Below are positions 1 through 9,504 of a DNA stretch of 33,367 bases, one piece after another. Position 1 is the stretch's first letter. Each line of letters begins with the position of its first letter. Source of the DNA: JBCBST01 sp039819115 (lineage in GTDB: Bacteria > Bacteroidota > Rhodothermia > Balneolales > Balneolaceae); contig JBCBST010000020.1 of the NCBI GenBank assembly GCA_039819115.1, forward strand, positions 1 through 33,367, read 5' to 3'. Both the position numbers and the translations under genes were made by a program. The notes beneath the pieces were generated by a model. That model was not told where the DNA came from. It did not search any database and was given only the letters and a program-made list of their open reading frames with translations.

Positions 1-135
1 GATAAAAGGTATTTTCAAGCATAAGCCAGCATCGTTTTTAAATGCCTATTTTTTTACTTTCAAGGTTAAGTAAGTGCATCTGAACCATTTGCTTCCAGTT
101 TTGTTCACATCAAATACCACTCTGCAATAAACCTT

Positions 136-141
136 AAGAGG
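136..141 (+). promoter_or_regulatory. Ribosome binding site supporting a TTG start
   Basis: AAGAGG lies ten bases ahead of the TTG at 152. An in-frame stop (TAA at 128-130) lies just upstream and no ATG or GTG falls between it and 152, so the TTG is the only start that keeps the conserved N-terminal segment of the protein. Most other genes here lack a visible Shine-Dalgarno sequence. Confidence 0.6.
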
Positions 142-151
142 TTCATCACCA

Positions 152-3100
152 TTGAAATCACTAGAGGCCATCTTCGGTCCTAATTCCGCATTAGTCGAAG
201 AGTTATACGATCAGTACAAAGCAAATTCAAATTCTGTACCTCTGCACTGGAAACGCTATTTCGATGAATTGAATGGCATTGCTCCGGAAGAGACCCCTGT
301 TCCTGCTACCTCGAATGGAACAGTCGCTGCACCAGTGACAACCACACCAGCGCCAGTAAATGGTACAACCTCGGTTGCTACACCTGAAAAGAAAACGCAG
401 GCCGCTCCAAAGAATGCCGAACTCATCAAGATTAAAGGTGTTGCCACAAAAATTGTGGAAAACATGGATGCCAGCCTTGAAGTACCAACCGCTACTTCGC
501 TGCGTGTACTGCCTATGAAGATGCTGATTGAAGATCGTACGATTATTAATCGCCATCTCGTAAACCGGAACGAGCCTAAAGCCTCGTTTACTCATTTTAT
601 TGCCTGGGCCATTGTAAGAGCACTAAAGGAATACCCTGGCATCAATAACACCCTGTTTGAAGAAAACGGCACCTTTTACAAGGCGGTACCGGACCAGGTG
701 AACCTTGGAATTGCCGTTGATTTACCAAATAAAGACGGCACACGAAATCTTGTTGTACCCAACATTAAGGGCGTGGACAAGATGAACTTTAAAGAATTTT
801 TGTATGCGTATGCCGATTTGGTTAACAAAGCGCGCTCCGGAACACTAGGCATTGAAGATTTCCAGGGTACTACCATCAGCATTACCAATCCTGGTACTAT
901 TGGCACCGTTTCTTCGGTCCCCCGGTTGATGCAGGGACAAGGTGCCATCATTGCAACCGGAGCTATTGACTACCCCGCCGAGTACCAGTCTATGTCACGT
1001 GAAGTGCTGAATCAGTTGGGTATCAGCAAAGTAATGACGATGACCTGTACCTACGATCACCGGGTGATCCAGGGGGCAGAATCGGGATCATTCCTGAAAG
1101 AAATTGCTGATTTACTTAATGGTAACCGGGATTTTTACGATACCATCTTTACGGACTTGGATATCCCATACGAACCCATTCCATATGGTGAAGACACCTA
1201 CTCAGGTCCGTTTTCCGGAAAAGATAACCGCCTGGAACAAGACCGCAGAGCCATCGGAGTCTGGCGCCTGATTAACATGTATCGAATGCGCGGCCATGTG
1301 TTAGCCGATCTTGACCCGCTTGGAAATGAACCAGGGCATAACCCGGAACTAGATTTAGAATATTACGAACTCTCGTTATGGGATTTAGATCGTGAGTTCT
1401 ATTGTGGAGGATTGGGAGGAAAAGAGCGGGCCACTCTACGCGAAATCATTAAGCTGCTCCGCGATACCTATTGCGGTAGCATCGGAGCGGAATACATGCA
1501 CCTGCTCGACCTGGAAGAACGAAAGTGGCTTCGTGAGCGGATGGAATCCACGGCGAATCAACCAACCCTTACAAAAGACGATAAAAAAGAGATACTCCAT
1601 AAACTGAATCAGGCTATGGCTTTCGAGGAGTTTCTCCACAAGAAATACATTGGACACAAGCGCTTTTCGGTAGAGGGGGCAGAAACTCTGATCCCCATGA
1701 TTCATTTCATGCTCGAAAAAGCAGGACACGAGGATATCAACAAGGTATTTATGGGCATGGCGCACCGGGGAAGATTAAACATCCTAGTAAACATCATGAA
1801 CAAACCTTATCACCGGGTGTTCGCCGAATTTGAAGGCAACATAGATCCTGATTCTATCCAGGGCTCCGGCGATGTAAAGTATCACCTCGGTGCAAAAGGA
1901 GTGCACACCACAGCGGATGGTAAAGAAATTGAGATTAAGCTCATGCCAAACCCCAGTCACCTCGAGGCCGTTAATCCTGTGGTGGAAGGTGCCGTACGTT
2001 CGGTACAGGATCACATGAATCCGGATGATACCAAATCAATACTTCCCGTGCTTATGCATGGAGATGCGGCCTTTGCAGGACAAGGCGTGGTTGCCGAGAC
2101 TCTGAATATGTCGTTGCTGGATGGATACAAAACAGAGGGCACCATGCACATCATCATCAATAACCAGATTGGATTTACCACCCTTCCCGAAGATGGTCGC
2201 TCTACGGAGTATGCCTCTGATCTGGCCAAGATGATCCTGGCACCTATTTTCCATGTAAACGGCGACCGACCCGAAGCCGCCGTACATGCTATACAAATGG
2301 CACTGGAATACAGAAGCCGGTTTGGTAAAGACGTTATCATCGATCTGATCGGGTACCGTAAGCATGGCCATAATGAAGGCGATGAACCGGCATTCACCCA
2401 GCCCGGCATGTACAAGGAGATAAAGGAACAACCACCGGTACGTGATATCTACACCGACTTTTTGGTGAAGAATAATGAGCTCACCAAAGAAGAGACACAG
2501 GCTATTTTTGATGAATTTGATAAGTTATTACTAGACGCCCATGAGGATGCCAAACAGGCTCCAAACCTGGAAATTACAGAACAACTGATCGACCGTCTGG
2601 AAACGCCTCAGGAAAAGTGGGACGCTTTCCCCGATACCACATTCCCGGCAGACGAAATCAAAGATATTGCGGTTAAGATCAATACCGTACCCAAAGACTT
2701 CGACGCCAACCCCAAGCTGCTTCGACAGCTTGCAAAAAAAGCCGAAATCGTTGAAAAGAACGAAAAGAAAATCGATTGGGGATTTGCCGAAGCCCTTGCC
2801 TTCGGTTCTCTTCTCAAATCGGGTGTAACGGTTCGTCTTACCGGACAGGATGTTGAACGAGGTACGTTTTCTCACCGGCATGCCATATTACATGGTACCG
2901 AAACAAATCAGACCTTCACTCCCCTGAACCATGTAGCAGAGGGTCAGGCATTATTCCATCCACATAACAGCCTGTTGAGCGAATTCGCAGCTTTGGGCTT
3001 TGAATTTGGATACAGCGCTCAAAAACTGGACTCACTTGTTATCTGGGAAGCCCAGTTTGGAGATTTTGCGAACGGTGCCCAGATTATCATCGACCAGTTC

Positions 3101-3790
3101 CTTTCTTCTTCCGAAGCCAAATGGGGACAGCAATCAGCTGTAGTTCTGAATTTACCCCATGGGTACGAAGGTCAGGGACCGGAACACTCTTCAGCACGTC
3201 TGGAACGATTCCTTCAGTTGTGTGCCGAGGATAATATGCGGGTGATGAATTTGACCACACCGGCTCAATACTACCATATGCTCCGTAAGCAAGCATTACA
3301 GGAAGCGAAGAAGCCTGTTGTTTTGATGACACCTAAAAGTTTACTTCGTCATCCATTGGCCACATCGAATACCGAAGAATTAGCTTCGGGATCGTTCAAG
3401 CCCTTCATTGTAGATGAAGAGATTGCAACCGCGAAAAGAATCGTGATTTGCTCCGGAAAGGTATACTACGATCTGTTGAAACACCGCCAGGATAAAGGCA
3501 TTGATGATGTGGCTATTGCACGGTTAGAACAATTCTACCCATTCGCCAATAAAGACATTGAAGCCTACCTTACTGCACAAACTAAGGTAACCGACGTGGT
3601 TTGGTGCCAGGAAGAACCAAAAAACATGGGAGCTTGGACCTTTGTGGCACCACGTTTATCTGAGGTAATGGCCGATAACCAAAAGCTGCATTATGCCGGT
3701 CGGCAGGCCGCTGCTTCTCCTGCGGCAGGGCAGAAAAAAATGCATGATGCAGAACAGCTTCGTCTGATGGAAGAGGCACTGGGCTTATAA
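152..3790 (+). CDS. odhA: Fused 2-oxoglutarate dehydrogenase E1 / dihydrolipoyl succinyltransferase (OdhA/Kgd type)
   Basis: This 1212-residue cytoplasmic protein acts in the TCA cycle, decarboxylating 2-oxoglutarate with thiamine diphosphate. Residues 1-42 match the N-terminal E1o segment (FGPNSALVEELYDQY). Residues 45-88 are a Pro/Ala/Thr linker. Residues 92-330 are an E2 acyltransferase domain with the active-site segment YDHRVIQGAESG at 301-312 (His303). The E1 domain follows: AHRGRLN near 536, a thiamine-diphosphate motif (GDAAFAGQG, then NNQIGFTT) near 637-670, and a transketolase-like pyrimidine-binding part with FSHRHA and NLPHGYEGQGPEHSSARLE. No lipoyl domain is visible, so lipoyl groups must come from another protein. 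The E2-E1 order is that of actinobacterial OdhA/Kgd. As in those proteins, as I recall them, Gln replaces the usual Asp of the DHRxxDG motif. It starts at TTG, is monocistronic by appearance, and is followed by a strong terminator. Confidence 0.95.
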   Translation: MKSLEAIFGPNSALVEELYDQYKANSNSVPLHWKRYFDELNGIAPEETPVPATSNGTVAAPVTTTPAPVNGTTSVATPEKKTQAAPKNAELIKIKGVATKIVENMDASLEVPTATSLRVLPMKMLIEDRTIINRHLVNRNEPKASFTHFIAWAIVRALKEYPGINNTLFEENGTFYKAVPDQVNLGIAVDLPNKDGTRNLVVPNIKGVDKMNFKEFLYAYADLVNKARSGTLGIEDFQGTTISITNPGTIGTVSSVPRLMQGQGAIIATGAIDYPAEYQSMSREVLNQLGISKVMTMTCTYDHRVIQGAESGSFLKEIADLLNGNRDFYDTIFTDLDIPYEPIPYGEDTYSGPFSGKDNRLEQDRRAIGVWRLINMYRMRGHVLADLDPLGNEPGHNPELDLEYYELSLWDLDREFYCGGLGGKERATLREIIKLLRDTYCGSIGAEYMHLLDLEERKWLRERMESTANQPTLTKDDKKEILHKLNQAMAFEEFLHKKYIGHKRFSVEGAETLIPMIHFMLEKAGHEDINKVFMGMAHRGRLNILVNIMNKPYHRVFAEFEGNIDPDSIQGSGDVKYHLGAKGVHTTADGKEIEIKLMPNPSHLEAVNPVVEGAVRSVQDHMNPDDTKSILPVLMHGDAAFAGQGVVAETLNMSLLDGYKTEGTMHIIINNQIGFTTLPEDGRSTEYASDLAKMILAPIFHVNGDRPEAAVHAIQMALEYRSRFGKDVIIDLIGYRKHGHNEGDEPAFTQPGMYKEIKEQPPVRDIYTDFLVKNNELTKEETQAIFDEFDKLLLDAHEDAKQAPNLEITEQLIDRLETPQEKWDAFPDTTFPADEIKDIAVKINTVPKDFDANPKLLRQLAKKAEIVEKNEKKIDWGFAEALAFGSLLKSGVTVRLTGQDVERGTFSHRHAILHGTETNQTFTPLNHVAEGQALFHPHNSLLSEFAALGFEFGYSAQKLDSLVIWEAQFGDFANGAQIIIDQFLSSSEAKWGQQSAVVLNLPHGYEGQGPEHSSARLERFLQLCAEDNMRVMNLTTPAQYYHMLRKQALQEAKKPVVLMTPKSLLRHPLATSNTEELASGSFKPFIVDEEIATAKRIVICSGKVYYDLLKHRQDKGIDDVAIARLEQFYPFANKDIEAYLTAQTKVTDVVWCQEEPKNMGAWTFVAPRLSEVMADNQKLHYAGRQAAASPAAGQKKMHDAEQLRLMEEALGL

Positions 3791-3817
3791 GCAACACTGC
3801 CAGCAAAATGCTATGTT

Positions 3818-3850
3818 AGGCCCTGTTGTACGATCAATAGGGCCTTTTTT
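3818..3850 (+). terminator. Rho-independent terminator of odhA
   Basis: A perfect 7-base stem (AGGCCCT at 3818-3824 with AGGGCCT at 3839-3845) is followed by a T run to 3850. The T run touches the ATG of the next gene at 3851. Confidence 0.85.
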
Positions 3851-4660
3851 ATGCGTGTTAGTCTTATCCTTGTATGCTTACTCTGTGGATGCAGTCAGCT
3901 GCCTCAAAACAAGGTGAATCAGTTTAACTTAACCTTGAACCGGAGTTTTCGGGGAGATACCCTTCAGGTAGCCATTAGCAATCCGATACATGCACCTCTA
4001 CGGATTACCGCTCAATCAGAGAACTCCGTTTTGAATGAGGTCATAAACACCACATTCCCGATTACGCTCCCTCCTTTGCTGGATACGGTATTCATCGTAA
4101 CCTCGCCTGTATTCCGAACGGATTCCAGTGTTCGCTTTGGGGCCACTATCGGAGATCCGACTGCTTCCATACAGCCTCAAGCCATCTTATTTCCCTTTCC
4201 CAAAGGAAAGTCATACTCCATTATGCAACCCTATAATGGACGTCTTTCCCATCAAACCGATTATTCCCGTTATGCACTCGACTTCGATTTAGCCGTTGGT
4301 GACACCATTTCTGCTGCTGATGATGGATATGTAGTTGGCGTGGTACAAGCCTATAAAAACGGCGGTAAGGATAAAAAATGGAGGGATTATGCCAATTTCA
4401 TCACCCTTTTCCATCCTCATTCGGGGCTGTACACCCAGTATGTACACCTTATCTATAATGGAAGCTTCGTGGATGTGGGCGATACCGTAACTGCTGGTCA
4501 ACCGATTGGCATTTCAGGTGAAACCGGATTTACCACGAAGCCACATCTTCATTTCAATGTGCTAAAACCAACAGAAAGCGGGATGAAATCTACGCCCACT
4601 CGTTTTAAGAATGGAAAACCTGGTCTATCGCTAAAAAGAGGAGATGTCGTCAGGCGATAG
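3851..4660 (+). CDS. M23 family metallopeptidase, lipoprotein
   Basis: This 269-residue protein is probably a zinc endopeptidase of the LytM/M23 family acting on peptidoglycan cross-links, or a degenerate member regulating amidases. The N-terminus MRVSLILVCLLCGC is a short lipoprotein signal with a lipobox ending at Cys14, which implies envelope anchoring. Residues 20-110 form a beta-rich domain I do not recognise. The M23 domain spans about 120-240. It has His134 and Asp144 (in YALDF) as first metal ligands, His199 in YVHL, and the HLHF motif at 232-235, so the catalytic set appears complete. No other in-frame start precedes the signal peptide. The ATG follows directly on the terminator of odhA, with no room for a ribosome binding site, so translation must begin on a leaderless message, on read-through, or on a message from a promoter inside odhA. 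Confidence 0.88.
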   Translation: MRVSLILVCLLCGCSQLPQNKVNQFNLTLNRSFRGDTLQVAISNPIHAPLRITAQSENSVLNEVINTTFPITLPPLLDTVFIVTSPVFRTDSSVRFGATIGDPTASIQPQAILFPFPKGKSYSIMQPYNGRLSHQTDYSRYALDFDLAVGDTISAADDGYVVGVVQAYKNGGKDKKWRDYANFITLFHPHSGLYTQYVHLIYNGSFVDVGDTVTAGQPIGISGETGFTTKPHLHFNVLKPTESGMKSTPTRFKNGKPGLSLKRGDVVRR

Positions 4661-5058
4661 CTTAGCTTGTCCATGATCATGAAAAGGAGAACTCCATACC
4701 TGATCTGAACATAGGTAGGGAAAAACAACTGCTGCTTTCATCATTACTAAAAAAGCCTGTCTCTACGCAGGCTTTTTATTTTCAAAACAACCTGAAAGCA
4801 TGTAAAAAAACCAAACCACCCCTATAACATAATACTCGGTTAATTTTTCCAAAAAACGGCTACTCTAGGATTTGTTAAAACAGAGTCTTCTCATCCAAGA
4901 ACTTGTTTTATCTTCGCCTTTTCTTAGGATCATAAAACTGATAACTGAAGTATAATCATCAAGTTCAACTATCCGTAAATACAGGATAACAATCCAATAA
5001 TAGTGGGCAATTAGCTTAGGATCGCTTCTCCAAAAACCTAACTATAACCCAGTTGTTT
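4661..5058 (+). other. 398-base intergenic region ahead of the SusC gene
   Basis: Apart from the terminator at 4749-4780, this AT-rich stretch holds no convincing ORF or RNA gene. It presumably carries the promoter of the SusC-SusD pair. I could not place one firmly: TATCTTCG at 4909-4916 resembles the Bacteroidetes -7 element TAnnTTTG, but no TTTG lies at the expected distance upstream. The word CTTAGGATC occurs at 4923-4931 and again at 5015-5023, which is too short to interpret. Confidence 0.4.
4749..4780 (+). terminator. Rho-independent terminator after the M23 gene
   Basis: AAAAAGCCTG (4750-4759) pairs with CAGGCTTTTT (4768-4777) around an eight-base loop, and the 3' arm ends in a T run. 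The A-rich 5' side could make it work in both directions, but no minus-strand gene approaches it. Confidence 0.8.
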
Positions 5059-7953
5059 ATGCGCACTATTCTTTTTCTTTGCATGTTGCTGGTTAGCCAG
5101 CATGCACTGAAAGCTCAATCAAATATGTTAAGCGGTTCGGTAACGGATGACCGAACCGGTGAACCTCTGATCGGGGTTTCCATCCAAATTCAGGGAACCC
5201 GAACGGGTACCGTAACCAATGTTGATGGCTTGTTTTCTTTAGCTATCCCTGGTTCGTTAGCAGATGCCACACTACAGTTCACGTATCTCGGATACAAAAC
5301 GGTGGAAGTGAATCTTGCTGAAATGAATTTCTCTGTTCCTCTTGATATTGAAATGAAAGAAGATTTCATCAAGGGGAGCGAAATTGTTATTTCCGGGCAG
5401 GGAATTGCCATGGAAGAACGCAGACTCTCAACCGATGTAGTGTCTATCAGTGCCCGCCAGCTCGAAAATATACCTTCCACACGAATTGATGAACTTCTTC
5501 AGGCGCAGCTACCCAATGCGCAGGTACGGTTAACAAACGGTCAGCCAGGCAGCTCTTCCATTGTTCGATCGAGAGGCGTGGTTTCTGCGTTCATAAACTC
5601 CACCCCGGTTGTGTATGTGGATGGAGTACGGGTGGATAACCTGAATACGGCAGCCACCCTGGGCGGTGGACAAACCAGCGGTGCGGCTACCAGTGCCTTG
5701 GCCGATATTCCTGCCGAGAACATTGAGCGGGTGGAATTCATTAATGGCGGGGCCGCCACAACCCTGTACGGATCGGATGGTGGTAATGGCGTAATTCAGA
5801 TCTTCACAAAAAAATCGGGCGCCGGGGACCTGGATGTGACATTCAGCTCCCAAATAGGAGCCACAACCCCAACCGAAGACTTCCTCCATTTTGACCGTAC
5901 ATCAGAGTTACTCTATCAGAATGGATTGTTCCAAAACTATAACGTGACGGTAAGTGGTGGGAACAACCGGTTAGGCTATAGCTTTTCGGGTTCCCATACC
6001 GACGACGAAGGATTCCGGATCCAAAACCAAAACGCAAACTCCAGAACAGCTTTTCGAACCGGTTTTACCGCCTACCTCAACGATGACTTAACGTTCCGAA
6101 GCTCATTAAGCTATACCCGGAATAACTTCCTCCGGGTTCGTAACGGAAACCAAGGTGGATATACCGGACTATGGTACACCGAATCCGGCTCTTCCCTCTT
6201 CACCGGACCTGGTTTTAACCCCAATCTGGACGAATTGTCTGACGCCGATTTTGCCCTCATGCAGGAGTTTGTTACTACTGCTGAAGCGCTTCAGGACAAC
6301 AGTACCAGCATTAACCGTGTTCAGACCTCTCAAAGCCTGGAGTACAATCCCGTTCAAAATCTGGTGATCCGGGCTACCGCCGGTTTTGACTACCGGGTGC
6401 AGGACGAAACCATCGTCACAACGAATCAATATCTGAATCATATTGATGATTTATCCCCCGAAAACGGGCTATTTAATCGTGGATCCATCCAAAACTTCAA
6501 CCGAAACTTCCTGGGTCTTACCGGTGAACTGACCGCGCAACACCGTTATGAACTATCTGATTTCTCGTTTATTTCAACCGTTGGCGGGCAGTTTTGGCGT
6601 AATGAAGACCGGCAAGTCGCCTACAGCGGCGAAGACGTTCGCGATGGTGCCCAGTCCATTGGTCAGGCTGCCGTTACCCAGAGTGATGAATTCTATTCGG
6701 AAGTTGCGAATTACGGAGTGTATGTTCAGGAAAACATTGGCTATAAAAATCGCTATTTCGTGGAATTCGGATTGCGTGGTGACGGAAACACGGCTTTTGG
6801 CGACGATCTGGGCACCCAATTTTATCCAAAAGTAGGAGCCTCCTACCTGGTAAGTGCGGAACCCTTTTTCTTTGAGAATATTGACCCTTCCATTATTTCT
6901 TATCTGAAGCTGCAGGCCAATTATGGGGTAGCCGGGAATTTCCCTCAACCATTTATCAGTGAGCCAACCGTAGATGTTCAGGGATTTCTGAATGGACAAG
7001 CTGCTACAACCGGCCAGGTTGGGAATGATGACATCGGGCCGGAGTTTATCTACACCTTTGAAACAGGAGCAGATATCGGGTTCATTAACGATCGTTTATC
7101 GTTTGGGGTGAACTATTATTACTCTGAAACACGGGATGCTCTGTTATTTGTACCGCCGGCCGCTTCGGTTGGTGATGAGCTTATCCTTCAAAATGTAGGC
7201 ACAATTGAAAACTGGGGTTGGGAGCTATCTGCAACCGTGGTCCCTGTTTTGAACAGAGACTGGAATGTACGTCTCACTGCCTCGCTGAATACCCTGAATA
7301 ACGAACTTACCGATGCCGGGGGCGCCGCGCCGTTTAACATCAACGGATTTAGCTCCAGAACCATGCAAACGGTGGTACAGGAAGGTTTTCCCATTGGTTT
7401 CCTTCGCGGAAATACGGGCACGTTCGTAAATGGAGTTATGGTTTCAACAACTCCACAAACTCCTCTTGGAAGTACGATAGCTGATCGTTTCGGAAGCATG
7501 TCCCTGAATGCCACGTATCGGAATATCAGCCTGTTTTCTACTGCAGATTATCAAACGGGTGCGTTTGCTCACTCTTTTGAGCGGCAGTTCCGTTTCCGCT
7601 ACGGTGCAGCCTCCGATAATGAAGGTATTCCTCAGGCCGAGGTAGATGCTAATGGCACCAATAACTGGCTGAATTTTACCGATCAGTTTATAGAAAGTAC
7701 CGACTTCTTCCGCATCCGGTTAATTGGGGTAAACTATTCCATTCCACCTTCTGTGTTGAATAATCTGGTTAAACGGGTAACGGTAGGATTCTCGGTTACC
7801 AACCCCATCAATTTTGCTTCTTCAAGTTTTGATCCGGAGGCTACCCAAAGTGGTGGTGACCAGGGACAAAATGGAGCCACTACTGGCGGTATCGCCTACG
7901 CTGCCGAATCAGTACCCCGCCAGTTTCTTGGCTCTTTACGCATCGATTTTTAA
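5059..7953 (+). CDS. SusC/RagA family TonB-linked outer membrane protein
   Basis: This 964-residue outer membrane transporter imports a substrate captured by its SusD partner, using TonB energy. I chose the ATG at 5059 because it gives a clean signal peptide (MRTILFLCMLLVSQHALKAQ). A TTG two codons earlier (5053) is the alternative, and no Shine-Dalgarno sequence supports either. Residues about 22-110 are a carboxypeptidase-like regulatory domain (SGSVTDDRTGEPLIGVSIQI). A TonB plug domain follows to about residue 255, with VYVDGVRVDN and TTLYGSDGGNGVIQIF. The rest is beta-barrel ending in FLGSLRIDF with the usual terminal Phe. The SusD gene begins 26 bases downstream and is surely co-transcribed. 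The substrate is not readable from the protein, but the PhoD-like gene behind the pair points to phosphate esters. Confidence 0.93.
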   Translation: MRTILFLCMLLVSQHALKAQSNMLSGSVTDDRTGEPLIGVSIQIQGTRTGTVTNVDGLFSLAIPGSLADATLQFTYLGYKTVEVNLAEMNFSVPLDIEMKEDFIKGSEIVISGQGIAMEERRLSTDVVSISARQLENIPSTRIDELLQAQLPNAQVRLTNGQPGSSSIVRSRGVVSAFINSTPVVYVDGVRVDNLNTAATLGGGQTSGAATSALADIPAENIERVEFINGGAATTLYGSDGGNGVIQIFTKKSGAGDLDVTFSSQIGATTPTEDFLHFDRTSELLYQNGLFQNYNVTVSGGNNRLGYSFSGSHTDDEGFRIQNQNANSRTAFRTGFTAYLNDDLTFRSSLSYTRNNFLRVRNGNQGGYTGLWYTESGSSLFTGPGFNPNLDELSDADFALMQEFVTTAEALQDNSTSINRVQTSQSLEYNPVQNLVIRATAGFDYRVQDETIVTTNQYLNHIDDLSPENGLFNRGSIQNFNRNFLGLTGELTAQHRYELSDFSFISTVGGQFWRNEDRQVAYSGEDVRDGAQSIGQAAVTQSDEFYSEVANYGVYVQENIGYKNRYFVEFGLRGDGNTAFGDDLGTQFYPKVGASYLVSAEPFFFENIDPSIISYLKLQANYGVAGNFPQPFISEPTVDVQGFLNGQAATTGQVGNDDIGPEFIYTFETGADIGFINDRLSFGVNYYYSETRDALLFVPPAASVGDELILQNVGTIENWGWELSATVVPVLNRDWNVRLTASLNTLNNELTDAGGAAPFNINGFSSRTMQTVVQEGFPIGFLRGNTGTFVNGVMVSTTPQTPLGSTIADRFGSMSLNATYRNISLFSTADYQTGAFAHSFERQFRFRYGAASDNEGIPQAEVDANGTNNWLNFTDQFIESTDFFRIRLIGVNYSIPPSVLNNLVKRVTVGFSVTNPINFASSSFDPEATQSGGDQGQNGATTGGIAYAAESVPRQFLGSLRIDF

Positions 7954-7979
7954 CCACCTAAAGAATTTATATACCCATC

Positions 7980-9413
7980 ATGAAGACACATATATTCCTT
8001 TTAGCGATTGCAGCACTGCTGGTTAGCAGTTGCGATTTGGGTGATGTTGAAAACCCCAATGTTACGGAAGGCCGTTTTTTGGACAGCCCTAACGCCGCAG
8101 GTGTATGGTTGAACGGAACCCGGTTAGAAATGGCACAGACCCTCAGTGTTATCGTGGAACTTACTGAGCTTACCTCCGACAACTATTTCAACAACCGAAC
8201 CCTGAGCAGTAAAGTGTTCGATATTCCCGAAATTGTAAACACCGATCTGGATGTGGAGCGTATGCAAATTGCGGTACATAATCTTCGCAGAGCAGCGGAG
8301 TTTGGTTTGAACGAAGTTCTCCCAAACGATGATCAAAGCACGCAGGAGCAGCGTGCCGAGTTCACGTTCTACCTTGCCGTATCTGCCCTGTTTTCAGCAG
8401 AATATTTTACGGGTCTTCCTGCAGAAGATTTAGGCCCCATCCTGTCCAGCGGTGAACATTTAACCCGGGCCGAAACGCTTTTTACGAGCGTAATTGACCT
8501 GTCTACCAATGCCGACCTGGTAAATGCCAGTCGACTTGCACTGGCTCGTATCGCTTACTACCGGGGTGATATCTCCGAAACCGTACGGCTTTCGAACATT
8601 GTCCGGTTTGAGACCACCACGCTGAATTATCAGGTACAGTACGATGGCGAAAGCAACGTGGATAACGGGTTCCAGTTCTTTTTGTATGATTCCTCCCAGG
8701 ATGAATTTGCACCCTTACCTCGACTGGACTTCCTGGATCCTAAATACTTCAGTGTAGACGGTTCCGGCCTGGATCAACGCCCCATCAGCTTATTCAAAAT
8801 TGAAGAATCCTACTTAATGCTGGCCGAAGCACAACTGGCTCAGAACGAAATAGACAATGCAAAAAATACGCTGTCATTTATGCTTGTCGAAGTTATAGCG
8901 AATCGCCCGGTTGTTCAGGTCAACGATGTGAGAGAAACACGTTCTGGCGGAACGCGAGCTGATTATCCCCTTTCAGATACGGTAAGAGTACGTTTTGAAC
9001 CAGGAGGTGATTTAGTTGAAGGTTTGATCCTGAGTAGACAAGACACAACCGTTTCTATCCCCAGTGTATCAGGTACCAGTGTAACCCAGACACAGATTGC
9101 AGCGGCTAATACCCAGGAAAGCGTCCTGGAACTGATCTACCTCATGAGACAGGAAATATTTATTGCAGAAGGAAGGAGAGTCATTGACTTGGGAATTCGC
9201 TACCCCGTTGCCGGGCTGGAGGCCAACAATAATGGCAATATCCAGGGTACGGAAACCGAGCTGATGGCCATTATTCCTGATTTTATTCCCCTGGGTTTGG
9301 CCATGGATGACTTTTCCGTTGATACCCTATCCGGAATTGCGACCATGAACATAAACATGAACCGACTTCTTGTTCAGAACCGGGAATCAGATTTTATTCT
9401 TCCCTTGTGGTAA
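7980..9413 (+). CDS. SusD/RagB family nutrient-binding lipoprotein
   Basis: This 477-residue surface lipoprotein forms the lid of the SusC channel and binds substrate. The signal peptide ends in a lipobox at Cys18 (LLVSSC). The body is mostly helical and TPR-like, as expected for SusD. It has the segment RRAAEFGLNEV near residues 110-120, SYLMLAEAQLAQNEID in the second half, and a C-terminal LMRQEIFIAEGRRVIDLG motif near 400 of the kind typical of SusD C-termini. It is a little shorter than the 500-600 residues common for carbohydrate-type SusD proteins. It follows the SusC gene after 26 bases, and a terminator closes the pair. Confidence 0.88.
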   Translation: MKTHIFLLAIAALLVSSCDLGDVENPNVTEGRFLDSPNAAGVWLNGTRLEMAQTLSVIVELTELTSDNYFNNRTLSSKVFDIPEIVNTDLDVERMQIAVHNLRRAAEFGLNEVLPNDDQSTQEQRAEFTFYLAVSALFSAEYFTGLPAEDLGPILSSGEHLTRAETLFTSVIDLSTNADLVNASRLALARIAYYRGDISETVRLSNIVRFETTTLNYQVQYDGESNVDNGFQFFLYDSSQDEFAPLPRLDFLDPKYFSVDGSGLDQRPISLFKIEESYLMLAEAQLAQNEIDNAKNTLSFMLVEVIANRPVVQVNDVRETRSGGTRADYPLSDTVRVRFEPGGDLVEGLILSRQDTTVSIPSVSGTSVTQTQIAAANTQESVLELIYLMRQEIFIAEGRRVIDLGIRYPVAGLEANNNGNIQGTETELMAIIPDFIPLGLAMDDFSVDTLSGIATMNINMNRLLVQNRESDFILPLW

Positions 9414-9439
9414 ACGCCTGAACCACCAATCTCAACGTA

Positions 9440-9479
9440 GCCCGGGGTGTTAAAACGATCCCGGGCCTTTTCATTTTTC
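9440..9479 (+). terminator. Rho-independent terminator after the SusD gene
   Basis: GCCCGGG (9440-9446) pairs perfectly with CCCGGGC (9460-9466), followed by CTTTTCATTTTT. The phosphatase gene starts 26 bases beyond, so it is expressed either by read-through or from its own weak promoter. Confidence 0.8.
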
Positions 9480-9504
9480 CTCATCTCATAGCAGAACTTA
9501 CATC

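Noticed and set aside
4923..5023. Direct repeat CTTAGGATC at 4923 and 5015
   Set aside because: Nine bases repeated 92 bases apart in AT-rich DNA can occur by chance, with no symmetry or promoter context.
5053..5058. TTG start two codons ahead of the SusC gene
   Set aside because: The ATG at 5059 gives the same signal peptide with a better codon, and nothing upstream favours the TTG.
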